Source: CALBPI01 sp039821605
GTDB lineage: Bacteria; Pseudomonadota; Gammaproteobacteria; Steroidobacterales; Woeseiaceae
Reading direction: 5' to 3'
Assembly: GCA_039821605.1 (NCBI GenBank)
Contig: JBCBNV010000004.1
Coordinates: 372,001 to 436,000 of the forward strand
DNA length: 64,000 nucleotides
Made by a program: the position numbers and the translations under genes. This document shows positions 1 to 8,060 of this stretch, piece by piece. The number at the start of each line of letters is the position of its first letter. The stretch's first letter is position 1. Below the pieces are notes generated by a model, which was not told the origin of the DNA, did not search any database, and saw only the letters and a program-made list of their open reading frames with translations.

Positions 1-264
1 CATTTGCTGCAGCGGGTCGTCGGTCAGCTCGTAGGCGCGCTCGAACAGGCCATTGAAGAACACGTCGTCCTGGTCCAGGTAGCGCATCACAAGGTGCTTG
101 GCGAGGTCGTTCTTGCCGTCGAAGTGGTAGAAGAAGCCGCCCTTCGTGATGCCCGACTCGCCGATGATCTGGTCGATCGATGTCCCCGAGTAGCCGTTGC
201 TCAGGATCAGCGACTCGGCCGTCGAGAGAATTGATTCGCGGGTGCGTTCGCCTTTTGTGGGCAT
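1..264 (-). CDS. TetR/AcrR family transcriptional regulator (3' end cut by window edge)
   Basis: The first 88 residues are present; the ligand-binding C-terminus lies outside the window. Residues 5-50 form a typical TetR helix-turn-helix (TRESILSTAESLILSNGYSG, then TSIDQIIGESGITKGGFFYHF), where the GFFYHF segment is the family hallmark. The ATG at 262-264 is the natural start because the HTH begins right after it. It is divergent from the hydroxylase gene at 486, so local repression of itself and of that gene is a reasonable inference. An imperfect palindrome at 431-446 is a possible operator. The effector is unknown. Confidence 0.9.
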   Translation of the reverse strand, partial: MPTKGERTRESILSTAESLILSNGYSGTSIDQIIGESGITKGGFFYHFDGKNDLAKHLVMRYLDQDDVFFNGLFERAYELTDDPLQQM

Positions 265-430
265 GATTACTGTACCTACCGTCTAGTTTTTTCGTGGCCG
301 CTACGAGTGGCCGGTGCTCTCGTGTCCGAGCGGCATTGCAAGTTACTAATAGTAAACGGGAAACGCAGAAAAAACGAAAAAAGTACTGCGCGTCCACTAG
401 ATCATTTCAGGGGGTAAACCTAGCATATTC

Positions 431-446
431 CCAACCAACTGGTCGG
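431..446. promoter_or_regulatory. candidate TetR operator
   Basis: CCAACCAACTGGTCGG is an imperfect inverted repeat with ACCA/TGGT arms, 40 bases upstream of the hydroxylase start. It lies in the gap shared with the divergent TetR gene. Size and position fit a TetR-family operator. The assignment is inference from symmetry and context only. Confidence 0.3.
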
Positions 447-485
447 TCCCGAGAGGCCGTCCGAACACCGGAAAGGAGCCCCGAA

Positions 486-1274
486 ATGCCATCCCCCATC
501 GAACTGATTCTGGACCCCATATCGCTCGGCGTGCTGGCGCTGTACGCCGCACTCATGCTGTGGGAAGGACTTGCGCCAGCCCGACGGCTGCCGACCATTC
601 GCGGCTGGCACGCGCGCGCCCTCGTGTCGTTTGCCGCCTACTTTTTTCTCTCGTCCTATCTGCCGCTGCTCTGGGACGCGACGCTGGCGCGTTACCAGAT
701 CGTCGACCTGAGTCACCTGGGCGCGGTGCCCGGTGCGATTGCAGGCCTGCTCGCCTACAACGCGCTGCTCTACGCCTGGCACCGTACGATGCACGCAAGC
801 CCAACGCTCTGGCGCAGCTTCCACCAGATGCACCACAGCGCCGAGCGCATCGATACGTTTGGTGCGTTCTACTTCAGTCCGCTCGATATGATCGGCTTCA
901 CCTTCATGGGCAGCCTCGCGCTGGCGCTGGGTGTCGGTCTGAGCGCAGATGCCATCACGCTGTTCCTGTTCGTTGCCATGTTCCTGGGCATCTTCCAACA
1001 CGCCAATGTGCGCACGCCGCGTTGGCTCGGCTACTTTGTGCAGCGACCCGAGAGCCATGCCGTGCACCACGCACGCGGTGTACATCGTTACAACTATGCT
1101 GACCTGCCTGTGTTCGACATGCTGTTTGGCACGTTCCGGAATCCGAAAGGCTATGAGCCCGCGGCGGGCTTCTACGACGGTGCCTCGGCGCGCGTGCGCG
1201 ACATGCTGTTGTGGCGTGACGTGTCCGAACCCGACGACTCGAGCGGCCTGTCCGGCGGGGAGGTGCGCTCATGA
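486..1274 (+). CDS. sterol desaturase / fatty acid hydroxylase family membrane protein
   Basis: 262 residues, membrane-bound di-iron hydroxylase superfamily. Hydrophobic segments occur near residues 12-28, 45-62 and 85-100, and a further pair near 150-165. The histidine clusters that bind the two irons are visible: HRTMH, HQMHHS and, near the C-terminus, ESHAVHHARG. Members hydroxylate or desaturate lipids or sterol-like substrates at the inner membrane; the substrate here is unknown. The ATG at 486 is chosen over upstream in-frame codons because GGAAAGGAG lies 7 bases before it and the first hydrophobic segment follows directly. Its stop overlaps the start of the GNAT gene (ATGA), so the two are probably co-transcribed, possibly under the divergent TetR regulator. 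Confidence 0.85.
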   Translation: MPSPIELILDPISLGVLALYAALMLWEGLAPARRLPTIRGWHARALVSFAAYFFLSSYLPLLWDATLARYQIVDLSHLGAVPGAIAGLLAYNALLYAWHRTMHASPTLWRSFHQMHHSAERIDTFGAFYFSPLDMIGFTFMGSLALALGVGLSADAITLFLFVAMFLGIFQHANVRTPRWLGYFVQRPESHAVHHARGVHRYNYADLPVFDMLFGTFRNPKGYEPAAGFYDGASARVRDMLLWRDVSEPDDSSGLSGGEVRS

Positions 1275-1891
1275 TTGCGCCGGCCTCGCTGCGCGCGGGC
1301 GCCGAGTCGTTTCCCGCACCTTATCGGCGTGCGACGCCGTCGGACGACCACGAGATGGCCGAGCTTGTGAATTTCGCCGGTGAGGGTATGCCCGTGTACC
1401 TCTGGTCCGGCATCGCCGAAGACGGCGAGTCGGTGTGGGAAATCGGCCGCGCCCGGGCGCGTCGCGAGTCGGGAAGCTTCTCGTATCGCAACACGGTGGT
1501 GCGTGATGAGGGCGGGCGCGCCACAGCCGCGGTCATCGGCTATCCGCTGACGGCGGCGGCCGATCCATCCGACTACGACGACATGCCTCCCATGTTTGTC
1601 GCGCTGCAGCAGCTCGAGGACCTCGCGGTGGGCACCTGGTACGTCAACGTACTGGCGGCTTACCCTGAGCATCGCGGCAAGGGCTACGGCACGGCACTGC
1701 TCGACATCGCCGCACGTATCGCAAGGCAAAGCGGTTGCAGCGGGCTCAGCATCATCGTGTCCGACGCCAATACAGGCGCGCGACGGCTCTACGAACGTTG
1801 CGGTTACGTCGAGCGGGCGAGCCGGCCGATGGTCAAGGACGGTTGGGAGAATGAGGGTGAGCACTGGGTGTTGCTGGTTCGTCCGCTTTGA
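1271..1891 (+). CDS. GNAT family N-acetyltransferase
   Basis: 206 residues. The acetyl-CoA-binding motif A is clear in 'LAAYPEHRGKGYGTALLDIA' (about residues 130-150), an R/Q-x-x-G-x-G/A loop. It is followed by the usual beta-strand with S-N/D (IIVSDANTGARRLYERCGY), typical of GNAT motif B. The N-terminal half is less conserved, as is normal where the acceptor binds. The start overlaps the stop of the hydroxylase gene by ATGA, which indicates translational coupling. Acceptor substrate unknown. After the stop, a 54-base gap separates it from a convergent gene. Confidence 0.85.
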   Translation: MIAPASLRAGAESFPAPYRRATPSDDHEMAELVNFAGEGMPVYLWSGIAEDGESVWEIGRARARRESGSFSYRNTVVRDEGGRATAAVIGYPLTAAADPSDYDDMPPMFVALQQLEDLAVGTWYVNVLAAYPEHRGKGYGTALLDIAARIARQSGCSGLSIIVSDANTGARRLYERCGYVERASRPMVKDGWENEGEHWVLLVRPL

Positions 1892-1945
1892 AGCGTGCCG
1901 GCTGCGCAGCGGATCAGCCTACCCTCGCTGGGCGCCCCGCATCGT

Positions 1946-2722
1946 TCAAGAATGGTTGCGACGGTAGACCGCCGCGGCAGATTCGCCGACGCGACGAATG
2001 GCGTCATTGAACGGCCCCGGTCCATAGCTGACGCGCGCAACACCCAGGTCCGCAAGTATTACGATATCGGGTACACCGGCGCGCATCATGACGTTCACGG
2101 GTGCATTCACGCGCTCACAGATGCGGCCGATGGCGTCGGGGTCCGAAAGACCCGGAACGAAGAACCCGTCCGCGCCAGCGTCCCGATACTGATTGCCGCG
2201 CGCGATCGCGTCATCGGCGAGGCGTCGATGCTGATCTTCGGGTGCCAGCAGGAACACGTCGGTTCGAGCGTTTATGAACAGATCAACTCCGATGGATCGG
2301 GCGGCCTGGCGGACGACGTCGATCCGTTCGACCTGCGCGTCCGCGTCCCGCAGGGCCCCCGAGGCGATGTGCTGGTCCTCGAAGTTGATGCCGACCGCGC
2401 CGGCTTCGATCACGCTTCTCGTGTGTGCAGCGAGGTCGCTTTTCGATTCCGAGAATCCGGTCTCGAAATCTATAGTGACCGGTAGCGGGGTCGAGGCGGC
2501 AATCCGCTTGGTGATCGTAAGCAACAGGGCGAGGGGTATCGCTTCGCCATCCGGATAGCCGTGAGCGCCGGCGATGGAATGACTGCCGGTTGCGATGGCG
2601 GTTGCCCCGGCTTGCGTAACCGCGATCGCCGTCGCCGCATCCCAAATGTTGTAGAGCAGGAGCGGCGCGCTTGCGCTGTGCAGTTCGTGAAAGGTCTTCG
2701 CCAGTAGCTGTTGGTCCATCAT
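1946..2722 (-). CDS. isocitrate lyase/PEP mutase superfamily protein
   Basis: 258 residues, the usual size of short PEP-mutase-like TIM-barrel enzymes. Family signatures are an N-terminal NIWDAATAIAVTQAGATAIA, the metal-site strand VTIDFETGFSE (normally D-x-E/D-x-G-Y/F-G), and GINFEDQ. These enzymes make or break C-C or P-C bonds next to a carboxylate; members of this subgroup include carboxyvinyl-carboxyphosphonate phosphorylmutase-like and oxaloacetase-like proteins, and the reaction cannot be settled here. The ATG overlaps the Ada stop (ATGA), so it is the second gene of an ada operon, an unusual pairing without an obvious metabolic link. Confidence 0.8.
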   Translation of the reverse strand: MMDQQLLAKTFHELHSASAPLLLYNIWDAATAIAVTQAGATAIATGSHSIAGAHGYPDGEAIPLALLLTITKRIAASTPLPVTIDFETGFSESKSDLAAHTRSVIEAGAVGINFEDQHIASGALRDADAQVERIDVVRQAARSIGVDLFINARTDVFLLAPEDQHRRLADDAIARGNQYRDAGADGFFVPGLSDPDAIGRICERVNAPVNVMMRAGVPDIVILADLGVARVSYGPGPFNDAIRRVGESAAAVYRRNHS

Positions 2723-3792
2723 GCCGTCTCCGCCTGTCGAGCTTCTTGATACTGCTTCTCAATCTCAAGCAGCTTGCGCTTGCGCCAGAGCCCGCCGCCG
2801 TAGCCTGTCAGGCTGCCGTCGGCGCCAATGACGCGGTGACAAGGAACGACAATCGCAAGTCGGTTGGCGCCGTTGGCCCGCGCGACAGCGCGCACGGCGG
2901 AAGGCCGACCAATGACTTGAGCCATCTGCGCGTAGCTGCGTGTTTCGCCGGCGGGGATGTTGCGTAGTTCTCGCCATACCACCTGCGAAAACGCGCTGCC
3001 TGAGAAGGCCAGGGGGGTGTCGAAATGCGCCGATGTCCCCGCGAAAAACCGCATGAGCTCGTCGTCGACGCGTGCCAGCGGTGGCGTCCTGCCAATGCCA
3101 AGGCTGCCTTTGCATTCGCGGCGCAATTGCTTCAACTCGGTGGGTAGCGCGCGTCTGTCAAGAAACTCCAGCAGGTGCAGGCGATCACAGTCGGCGACTC
3201 CGATCATCGCGCCCAGCGGCGTCTCAATCCAGTCCGCGACCAGTTCAGCTCGCTTTCGGAGCTTGCCGGGTGCAACGCCTAGTAGTCGCGCAAACGCATC
3301 GCGAAAGCCGCTTGCAGATTCGAAGCCGGCTTCGACCTGGGCGTCGACAACGTTGCCGTTTAAGGTCAGACGTTCGAACGCGCGGCCCAGACGGTGTTGT
3401 CGCGTGAGCGCGATGAAGGTCATGCCGGTGTGTTCGCGGAATCGGCGTCGCACTGTTGAAGGGTCGTAGCCCAATTCGACCAGATCGCGTTCGGACCAGC
3501 GGTGCCCGGGGTCACGCTCGAGCCGGCTCAGCAGATCGTTCACGAGTGGGTCGTCTGGCGACTTCGTGTCGAGCGGTCGGCAACGCTTGCAGGGGCGGTA
3601 GCCAGCGGCCAGGCAACTGGCGGCATCGAGCAGAAACTCGCAGTTTTCGAACAGGGGTTTGCGCGCCGGGCACACGGAGCGGCAGAACACGCCTGTCGTG
3701 CGCACACCGACGTACCATTTGCCGTCGTGGCTCGTGTCGCGAGCAATCAACGCGTCGTACATGGCCTCAGGGGTTAGCGTCATCGTCGTCAT
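2719..3792 (-). CDS. ada: Ada: bifunctional methylphosphotriester/O6-methylguanine-DNA methyltransferase and transcriptional activator
   Basis: 357 residues, full-length Ada architecture. The N-terminal zinc domain has four cysteines at residues 37, 41, 68 and 71 (FCRSVCPARKP and YRPCKRC), matching C38/C42/C69/C72 of E. coli Ada. An AraC-type HTH follows (about 85-180), then a ribonuclease-like region and the methyltransferase domain with the active-site motif VVPCHRV at about C318 and the C-terminal GGLWRKR segment. The protein repairs alkylated DNA by suicide transfer of methyl groups. Methylation of the first N-terminal cysteine turns it into an activator of its own promoter. A TATAAAT box lies just upstream of the start (about 3797-3803). 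It is followed in operon by the PEP-mutase-like gene. Confidence 0.95.
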   Translation of the reverse strand: MTTMTLTPEAMYDALIARDTSHDGKWYVGVRTTGVFCRSVCPARKPLFENCEFLLDAASCLAAGYRPCKRCRPLDTKSPDDPLVNDLLSRLERDPGHRWSERDLVELGYDPSTVRRRFREHTGMTFIALTRQHRLGRAFERLTLNGNVVDAQVEAGFESASGFRDAFARLLGVAPGKLRKRAELVADWIETPLGAMIGVADCDRLHLLEFLDRRALPTELKQLRRECKGSLGIGRTPPLARVDDELMRFFAGTSAHFDTPLAFSGSAFSQVVWRELRNIPAGETRSYAQMAQVIGRPSAVRAVARANGANRLAIVVPCHRVIGADGSLTGYGGGLWRKRKLLEIEKQYQEARQAETA

Positions 3793-3890
3793 GCGCTATT
3801 TATACGCCAGTGCCGATCCGACTTACGCCGTATTTCGGGCGCCGATTTTTTCTTGGCGAGGGGGTCGACGGCGCAGCGCGAGTATTGGGT

Positions 3891-5069
3891 TTACACGGCC
3901 AGACGATCCCTCAACAACTGCGCCTGTGTCTCGTTCCTGTGCTTCTTTAAGTATTTCATGAACGGCGTGCCGCCCGTACCAATGTCGACGGCATTGCCCT
4001 CGTGGTCGCGCTGCTGCTTGTTGATGTAGGTGGCCGCATACTCGAGGTGGCGGGTGCGGAAGCGGGCGAGTCTTTCAATGCAATCGTTGTAGCGTCCGAC
4101 AACCGCCGCGTCGCCGAGTTTACTGACAGCCTCGCGCACCGTTGAACGCGCACGCACGTCGTCGATGAAGCGTCGGTGCTGTGGCGGGCGGTAGATGTGC
4201 AGCTCGTCGAGATAGCGGCGCAGCGGGTCGTCAGCGTGACCGAGTCCGAGTACCGCATCGACTGCGGGCACGATCGAGGACTGCGAGCCCGTTTGCCCAC
4301 GGAAGCTCTGCGGGGCGCCGTTCGTTTCGGTGACGCCTTCGTAGATGAGACCGGTGCCCAGCGCCGGGTTGTCCTTCCAGCCGTGAATCCAGGGTCGAAC
4401 GCGGTTGAAATAGATGTAGGGGTCGCAGCGCTCGGGCATGCGGTCGAAGATGGCGTTGATGTCGTCCCAAACCGTGCACATCGTCGAGAGCGCCGTGTGC
4501 AGCGCCGCTGCGTCATGACGTTCAGCGGCCGATATCAGCGCGGGAAACTCGGCGAGCAGTGCACCCGCGCGTGCTTCGATGGCGACGTGGATGAGCACGA
4601 ACCAGGCTTCGTCCTGTCCGCCCAGAAACGGTTGCAGCATGGTCAGGTTGTCGAGATCGAAGCCTCGCGTGTCATCGATGCGGCCCCAGTTGTCGAGCAC
4701 GTAACCCGAGTAGGGCAGCAGCGGCTGCTGGCCGATGCGCTTTGCGATCTGCCAGATCGGCCGGGCCAGCGTGGCGGGTAACGCACGCGGCGCCTCGGGC
4801 TCGCCCCAGACGTAGCTCTGCACGAGAAAGCTGTAGTGCACCATCGCCAGTCGCGCCTCGGCGTCGGTGGCGTCGGCGAGGAAGACCTCGATGTCGGGCT
4901 CGGGTAGCGCCTCGAGCAGTGCGCGAATACGACCCGACGGCAACCAGTGCGGCAGGTTCAGGGCCGCATCCCGAATTGGGTGCAGTGCGTGCGGCAGCGC
5001 AACGAGATCGGGCTCGAAATCGGCCAGAAAGCCGCGTTCGGCCGAGATGTCGTAGTCGGCAAGTTTCAT
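3891..5069 (-). CDS. indoleamine 2,3-dioxygenase family haem protein
   Basis: 392 residues, close to the ~400 of vertebrate IDO. Diagnostic motifs are present: SFRGQTGSQSS (counterpart of the human SFRG..A.QSS substrate loop), the R-x-x-H-L-x-Y-x-x-x-Y-I helix that supplies the proximal haem histidine (H341), and the flexible loop GTGGTPFMKYLKKHRNET, very close to the human GTGGT-D-L-M loop. Known members open the pyrrole ring of tryptophan or related indoles to give N-formylkynurenine-type products. No other kynurenine-pathway gene is in the window. GGAAGGGG precedes the ATG. It is divergent from an Lrp/AsnC regulator, a common arrangement for amino-acid catabolic genes. Confidence 0.9.
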   Translation of the reverse strand: MKLADYDISAERGFLADFEPDLVALPHALHPIRDAALNLPHWLPSGRIRALLEALPEPDIEVFLADATDAEARLAMVHYSFLVQSYVWGEPEAPRALPATLARPIWQIAKRIGQQPLLPYSGYVLDNWGRIDDTRGFDLDNLTMLQPFLGGQDEAWFVLIHVAIEARAGALLAEFPALISAAERHDAAALHTALSTMCTVWDDINAIFDRMPERCDPYIYFNRVRPWIHGWKDNPALGTGLIYEGVTETNGAPQSFRGQTGSQSSIVPAVDAVLGLGHADDPLRRYLDELHIYRPPQHRRFIDDVRARSTVREAVSKLGDAAVVGRYNDCIERLARFRTRHLEYAATYINKQQRDHEGNAVDIGTGGTPFMKYLKKHRNETQAQLLRDRLAV

Positions 5070-5097
5070 GGTGTCCCCTTCCGTAGAAACGCGCTTG

Positions 5098-5116
5098 GAC
5101 CAAAAAATGTTCGGTC
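5098..5116. promoter_or_regulatory. candidate Lrp/AsnC operator between IDO and its divergent regulator
   Basis: GACCAAAAAATGTTCGGTC is a 19-base imperfect palindrome (14 of 19 positions symmetric, AT-rich centre) in the 102-base gap between the divergent IDO and Lrp-type genes. Lrp/AsnC proteins bind such AT-centred palindromes next to their own gene. Assignment is by position and symmetry only. Confidence 0.35.
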
Positions 5117-5171
5117 ATTTATATAAGTGGCAGAATAGTATTCCCCACACTTGAGGCACGGGAAGGCGCCG

Positions 5172-5699
5172 ATGACAAAAACAGACGGTATTCGGAGCAA
5201 GCACAGAGATGGCGTCTTACTCGACCGCATGGACCGAAAAATATTAGGCGCGCTCGTTGCCGACGCCACCCGCGGCTACGCGGATCTGGGCCGCGAGGTG
5301 GGGCTGTCCGCACCGGCCGTGCACGAGCGTGTGAAGAAGCTCAAAGCCGCCGGCGTGATCCGACGCATCAGTGCGGCTATCGATGGTCCCGCCGTTGGGC
5401 GGCCGCTGCTCGTGTTCATCCACGTGGCCACGAACAACTGGGGGCACAGCGAGGCCATCGACCGGCTCTCCGAGTTGCCAGAGCTCGAGGAGATGCACTC
5501 GGTCACGGGCGACACCTCGATGATCCTCAAGGTGCGGCTCGCGAATACCGACGCGCTCGAGGCGTTGCTGCGGCGCATCAACGCGTTCGAAAGCGTGGTC
5601 GCCACGCACACGTTCGTGACGCTCTCGACCTATCTGGAGCGCCCCGTGCAGGCGGAGGTCACCGTCGACTGGCCTTCGCCGCCGCTGCCGCGCGAGTAA
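5172..5699 (+). CDS. Lrp/AsnC family transcriptional regulator
   Basis: 175 residues. The N-terminal winged HTH (LDRMDRKILGALVADATRGY, then ADLGREVGLSAPAVHERVKK and LKAAGVIRRISA) is the classic AsnC type. The C-terminal half is an alpha-beta RAM domain that binds an amino acid or analogue (VTGDTSMILKVRLANTDALE). The ATG at 5172 is preferred to the upstream TTG at 5151 because GGGAAGG sits just before it. The protein probably controls the divergent indoleamine dioxygenase gene, with tryptophan or a derivative as plausible ligand; that is inference from the divergent layout. Confidence 0.9.
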   Translation: MTKTDGIRSKHRDGVLLDRMDRKILGALVADATRGYADLGREVGLSAPAVHERVKKLKAAGVIRRISAAIDGPAVGRPLLVFIHVATNNWGHSEAIDRLSELPELEEMHSVTGDTSMILKVRLANTDALEALLRRINAFESVVATHTFVTLSTYLERPVQAEVTVDWPSPPLPRE

Positions 5700-5746
5700 A
5701 CCCGGCTGCGCTACACTTGTGGGCGACAGGACTGCGGAGGGGACCT

Positions 5747-6205
5747 ATGGCCTGGGATCTTGCGGACTACGGCGTTGCGGCCGGGCTGCTTGCTGCTGTT
5801 GCGGGCGGCATTACGCTGGCGTTTCGCCGGTCACCCAATGCGAGCTACCGATTCGCGGCCGCCATCGCCGTGCTGGCTGCGTTCCTGCTCGCCTGGATCA
5901 ACGGCGCCGTGGGTATCATCGGCAGCGAGAACAATGACGCCAACCTCATGTACGCCGGTGTCATCGCCTGCCTGGTCATTGGCGCGGCCGTGGCTCGCCT
6001 GCGGCCCGCGGGCATGTCGCGCGTGGTGTTCGCGGCCGCGGCCGTGCAGATCGCGGTGGGCGTGGTTGCTCTGGCGGGCAATCTGGGTACGGAGGGCAAC
6101 GCCTGGCCGGGTGACGTGATTGTGCTCACGGCATTTTTCGCGCTGCTCTGGCTCGTCTCGGGCTGGCTTTTCAGGCGCGCTGCTGCCGCATCCGCAAGCG
6201 CCTGA
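5747..6205 (+). CDS. small four-helix integral membrane protein, unknown function
   Basis: 152 residues, almost entirely membrane-embedded. Four hydrophobic helices lie at about residues 8-25, 34-53, 66-84 and 88-110, with a last one near 122-142 ending in RRAAA. No catalytic motif was recognised; I cannot assign a family. The ATG at 5747 has GGAGGGG about 6 bases upstream. It stands alone after the Lrp-type gene. The next 95 bases hold no gene. Confidence 0.65.
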   Translation: MAWDLADYGVAAGLLAAVAGGITLAFRRSPNASYRFAAAIAVLAAFLLAWINGAVGIIGSENNDANLMYAGVIACLVIGAAVARLRPAGMSRVVFAAAAVQIAVGVVALAGNLGTEGNAWPGDVIVLTAFFALLWLVSGWLFRRAAAASASA

Positions 6206-6300
6206 CGCCCACCCGGGCAGTGCCCGAAAGTGTGAGCCCGTTCAACACCTTAGTTGTTCGCGCGACATAACATGGCGCCATCCTGGTAACGCAATGAAGC

Positions 6301-7767
6301 ATGGCCGGACCCCAGCGCCAGACCTGGCGGCGCGCATTGATCGCGTTGGCCACCCTATCTCCGGGCGTCGCATTGGCGGCGCCTGGCGATGTGCTGTTCT
6401 CTGATGACTTCGAGCGCGCGACGCTCGCACCCTGGACCACAAACAACACCACCCGCGCAGGCCTCGCGACCGGTGGCGCTGTTTCGAACTCAGGCAATAC
6501 CGGCTTGTTTACGCGTCACGGCCCCGTAGCGGCGCAGAGTCCTGCGTTTAATGCCGCCGTGCCCGCGGCCGAACTCACGATCTGGGTCCGGCGCGGCAGC
6601 GATGCGTTCAGCGAATACCCAGACGGTGGCGAGGACCTGCTGCTCGAATTCCGCCGCACGGACGGCACCTGGGGCGCGTTGCGGACCTACCCGGGTGGCG
6701 GAACACCGGGCCAGATCTTCAACGACAGCCTGTTCCTGCCCTCCGATGCGTTACACGGCTCGGTCGCCCTGCGGCTGCGCCAGGACGGCGGTTCGGGCGT
6801 CGACTTCGACTACTACCACATCGATGATGTCCGCGTGGTCGAGCGCGCCGCGGGCAACACGCTGACCGTTGGAGGCTGCGACGATTTCTCGAGCGGTCTG
6901 TCGGCCAACTGGACGATCAACTCGGGCGGCGGCAGCGCAGGCACAAGTACTGTGACCTTCCAGTCGCCGTCGGCGAGCCTGTTCACGAACGGCGACCCCG
7001 TCGACGTCATCTCCAATCTCATCGACACGACGGACCCGGCGTTCTCCGCGCTGTCGCTCTGGATCCGCCGCGGCGCCGATTCGTTCAGCGAGAACCCTGA
7101 TGGCGTCGAGGACTTCGTCGTCGAGTATCTCGACGATGGCGGCAGCTGGGTGTTGCTCGAGCAGTTTGCGGGCAGTGGCACGCCCGGCGAGGTGTTCCTG
7201 CGCAGCTACCCGATGCCTGCCAACGCCCGACACACCGGCTTCCGGATTCGTCTGCGCCAACTCGACGGCTCGGGCCCGACGTTCGACTTCTGGCACGTCG
7301 ACGATGTCTGCCTCGACACGCAGTCGCTGCCCGACCTGCGTGTGAGCAAGGTCGTGAACACACTGACGGATCCCGTGAACGGCGCAACGGACCCTTACGA
7401 CATCCCCGGCGCCGAAGTCGCCTACACGATTACCGTGACCAACGAAGGCGCGGGCACGGTGGACGCGGGTACGCTGATCATCACCGATGTGGTGCCAGAC
7501 GACGTGGCGCTGCGCATCACGCCAGCGCCCATCGTCGTGTTTGCCGATGGCGCGGTGCCCAGCGGCGTGAATCTCAATCCGGCCGATGTTCAGTTCAGCA
7601 ATCAGCCGGGCGGCGGCGCGCCGTTTGACTACACTCCGACGCCCGACGGCACGGGCGTCGACGACGCCGTGACGGGCGTTCGCATGACCCTCACGGGCGC
7701 CATGAACGCCAACGGCGGCTCCGGTTCACCGTCGTTTACGCTGACTTTCAACGCCGTCGTGCGCTGA
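6301..7767 (+). CDS. exported protein with two tandem beta-sandwich repeats and a DUF11 domain
   Basis: 488 residues. An N-terminal signal peptide (RRALIALATLSPGVALAA) directs export. Residues ~30-180 and ~200-345 are an internal duplication: both copies carry LWI/VRRG-D-FSE-PDG-ED, GTPG-IF/VF and DF-Y/WH-DDV, as in MAM/laminin-G-like jelly rolls. Residues ~350-488 form a DUF11 repeat (VSKVVNTLTDP, YTITVTNEG, DVVPDD), common in secreted surface and adhesion proteins. No C-terminal sorting tail is visible, so it is probably released or held by partners. It precedes the oxidase-peroxidase gene in the same direction, 293 bases upstream, and shares its extracellular character. Confidence 0.75.
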   Translation: MAGPQRQTWRRALIALATLSPGVALAAPGDVLFSDDFERATLAPWTTNNTTRAGLATGGAVSNSGNTGLFTRHGPVAAQSPAFNAAVPAAELTIWVRRGSDAFSEYPDGGEDLLLEFRRTDGTWGALRTYPGGGTPGQIFNDSLFLPSDALHGSVALRLRQDGGSGVDFDYYHIDDVRVVERAAGNTLTVGGCDDFSSGLSANWTINSGGGSAGTSTVTFQSPSASLFTNGDPVDVISNLIDTTDPAFSALSLWIRRGADSFSENPDGVEDFVVEYLDDGGSWVLLEQFAGSGTPGEVFLRSYPMPANARHTGFRIRLRQLDGSGPTFDFWHVDDVCLDTQSLPDLRVSKVVNTLTDPVNGATDPYDIPGAEVAYTITVTNEGAGTVDAGTLIITDVVPDDVALRITPAPIVVFADGAVPSGVNLNPADVQFSNQPGGGAPFDYTPTPDGTGVDDAVTGVRMTLTGAMNANGGSGSPSFTLTFNAVVR

Positions 7768-7768
7768 T

Positions 7769-8060
7769 CCGGCGCGCCGGCTGGACTGTCGGCATCCTTG
7801 ACACCTGGCGCCCCTCGGCAATTACGTATTGCACCCAAGCCACTGAAATGTCGATGGCTTGTCCAACCGGTACGTGGCTTGCATGACTCCTCGGACCACC
7901 GCCACGCCCGCGTGGCGGAAACGCCGAATAATCAAGAAAAACAGACGAAAAGTCGTCTCATACGCCGGGGAAGGGGAAGCCTGGCGCGGGTTGATGACCC
8001 TATCATCAGGCCCGAATCGCATGGCGTCCACCGGCCCTCGGACTTTGCGAGGTGTCAGGC
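7769..8060 (+). promoter_or_regulatory. hairpin-rich intergenic leader upstream of the giant oxidase gene
   Basis: This gap has no ORF but several strong inverted repeats. They are CCGGCGCGCCGG (7769-7780, just after the upstream stop), AAGCCA/TGGCTT (7837-7860), CCGCCACGCCCGCGTGGCGG (7899-7918, 9-bp stem), a GGCG-GAAA-CGCC hairpin at 7914-7925 that overlaps its 3' arm, AGACGA-AAAG-TCGTCT (7943-7958), and a 10-bp interrupted hairpin at 7987-8014. The overlap of two stems suggests alternative folds. No known riboswitch consensus was recognised. No U-run follows the stems, so simple intrinsic terminators are unlikely. Confidence 0.4.

Noticed and set aside
294..485. Longer N-terminus for the hydroxylase from 294
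   Set aside because: The extension is basic and low-complexity, while ATG 486 has a strong ribosome-binding site and leads straight into the first membrane helix.
7837..7860. Cobalamin riboswitch (GCCACTG resembles a conserved piece)
   Set aside because: The other conserved blocks of the B12 riboswitch are absent upstream, and the downstream genes are unrelated to cobalamin.
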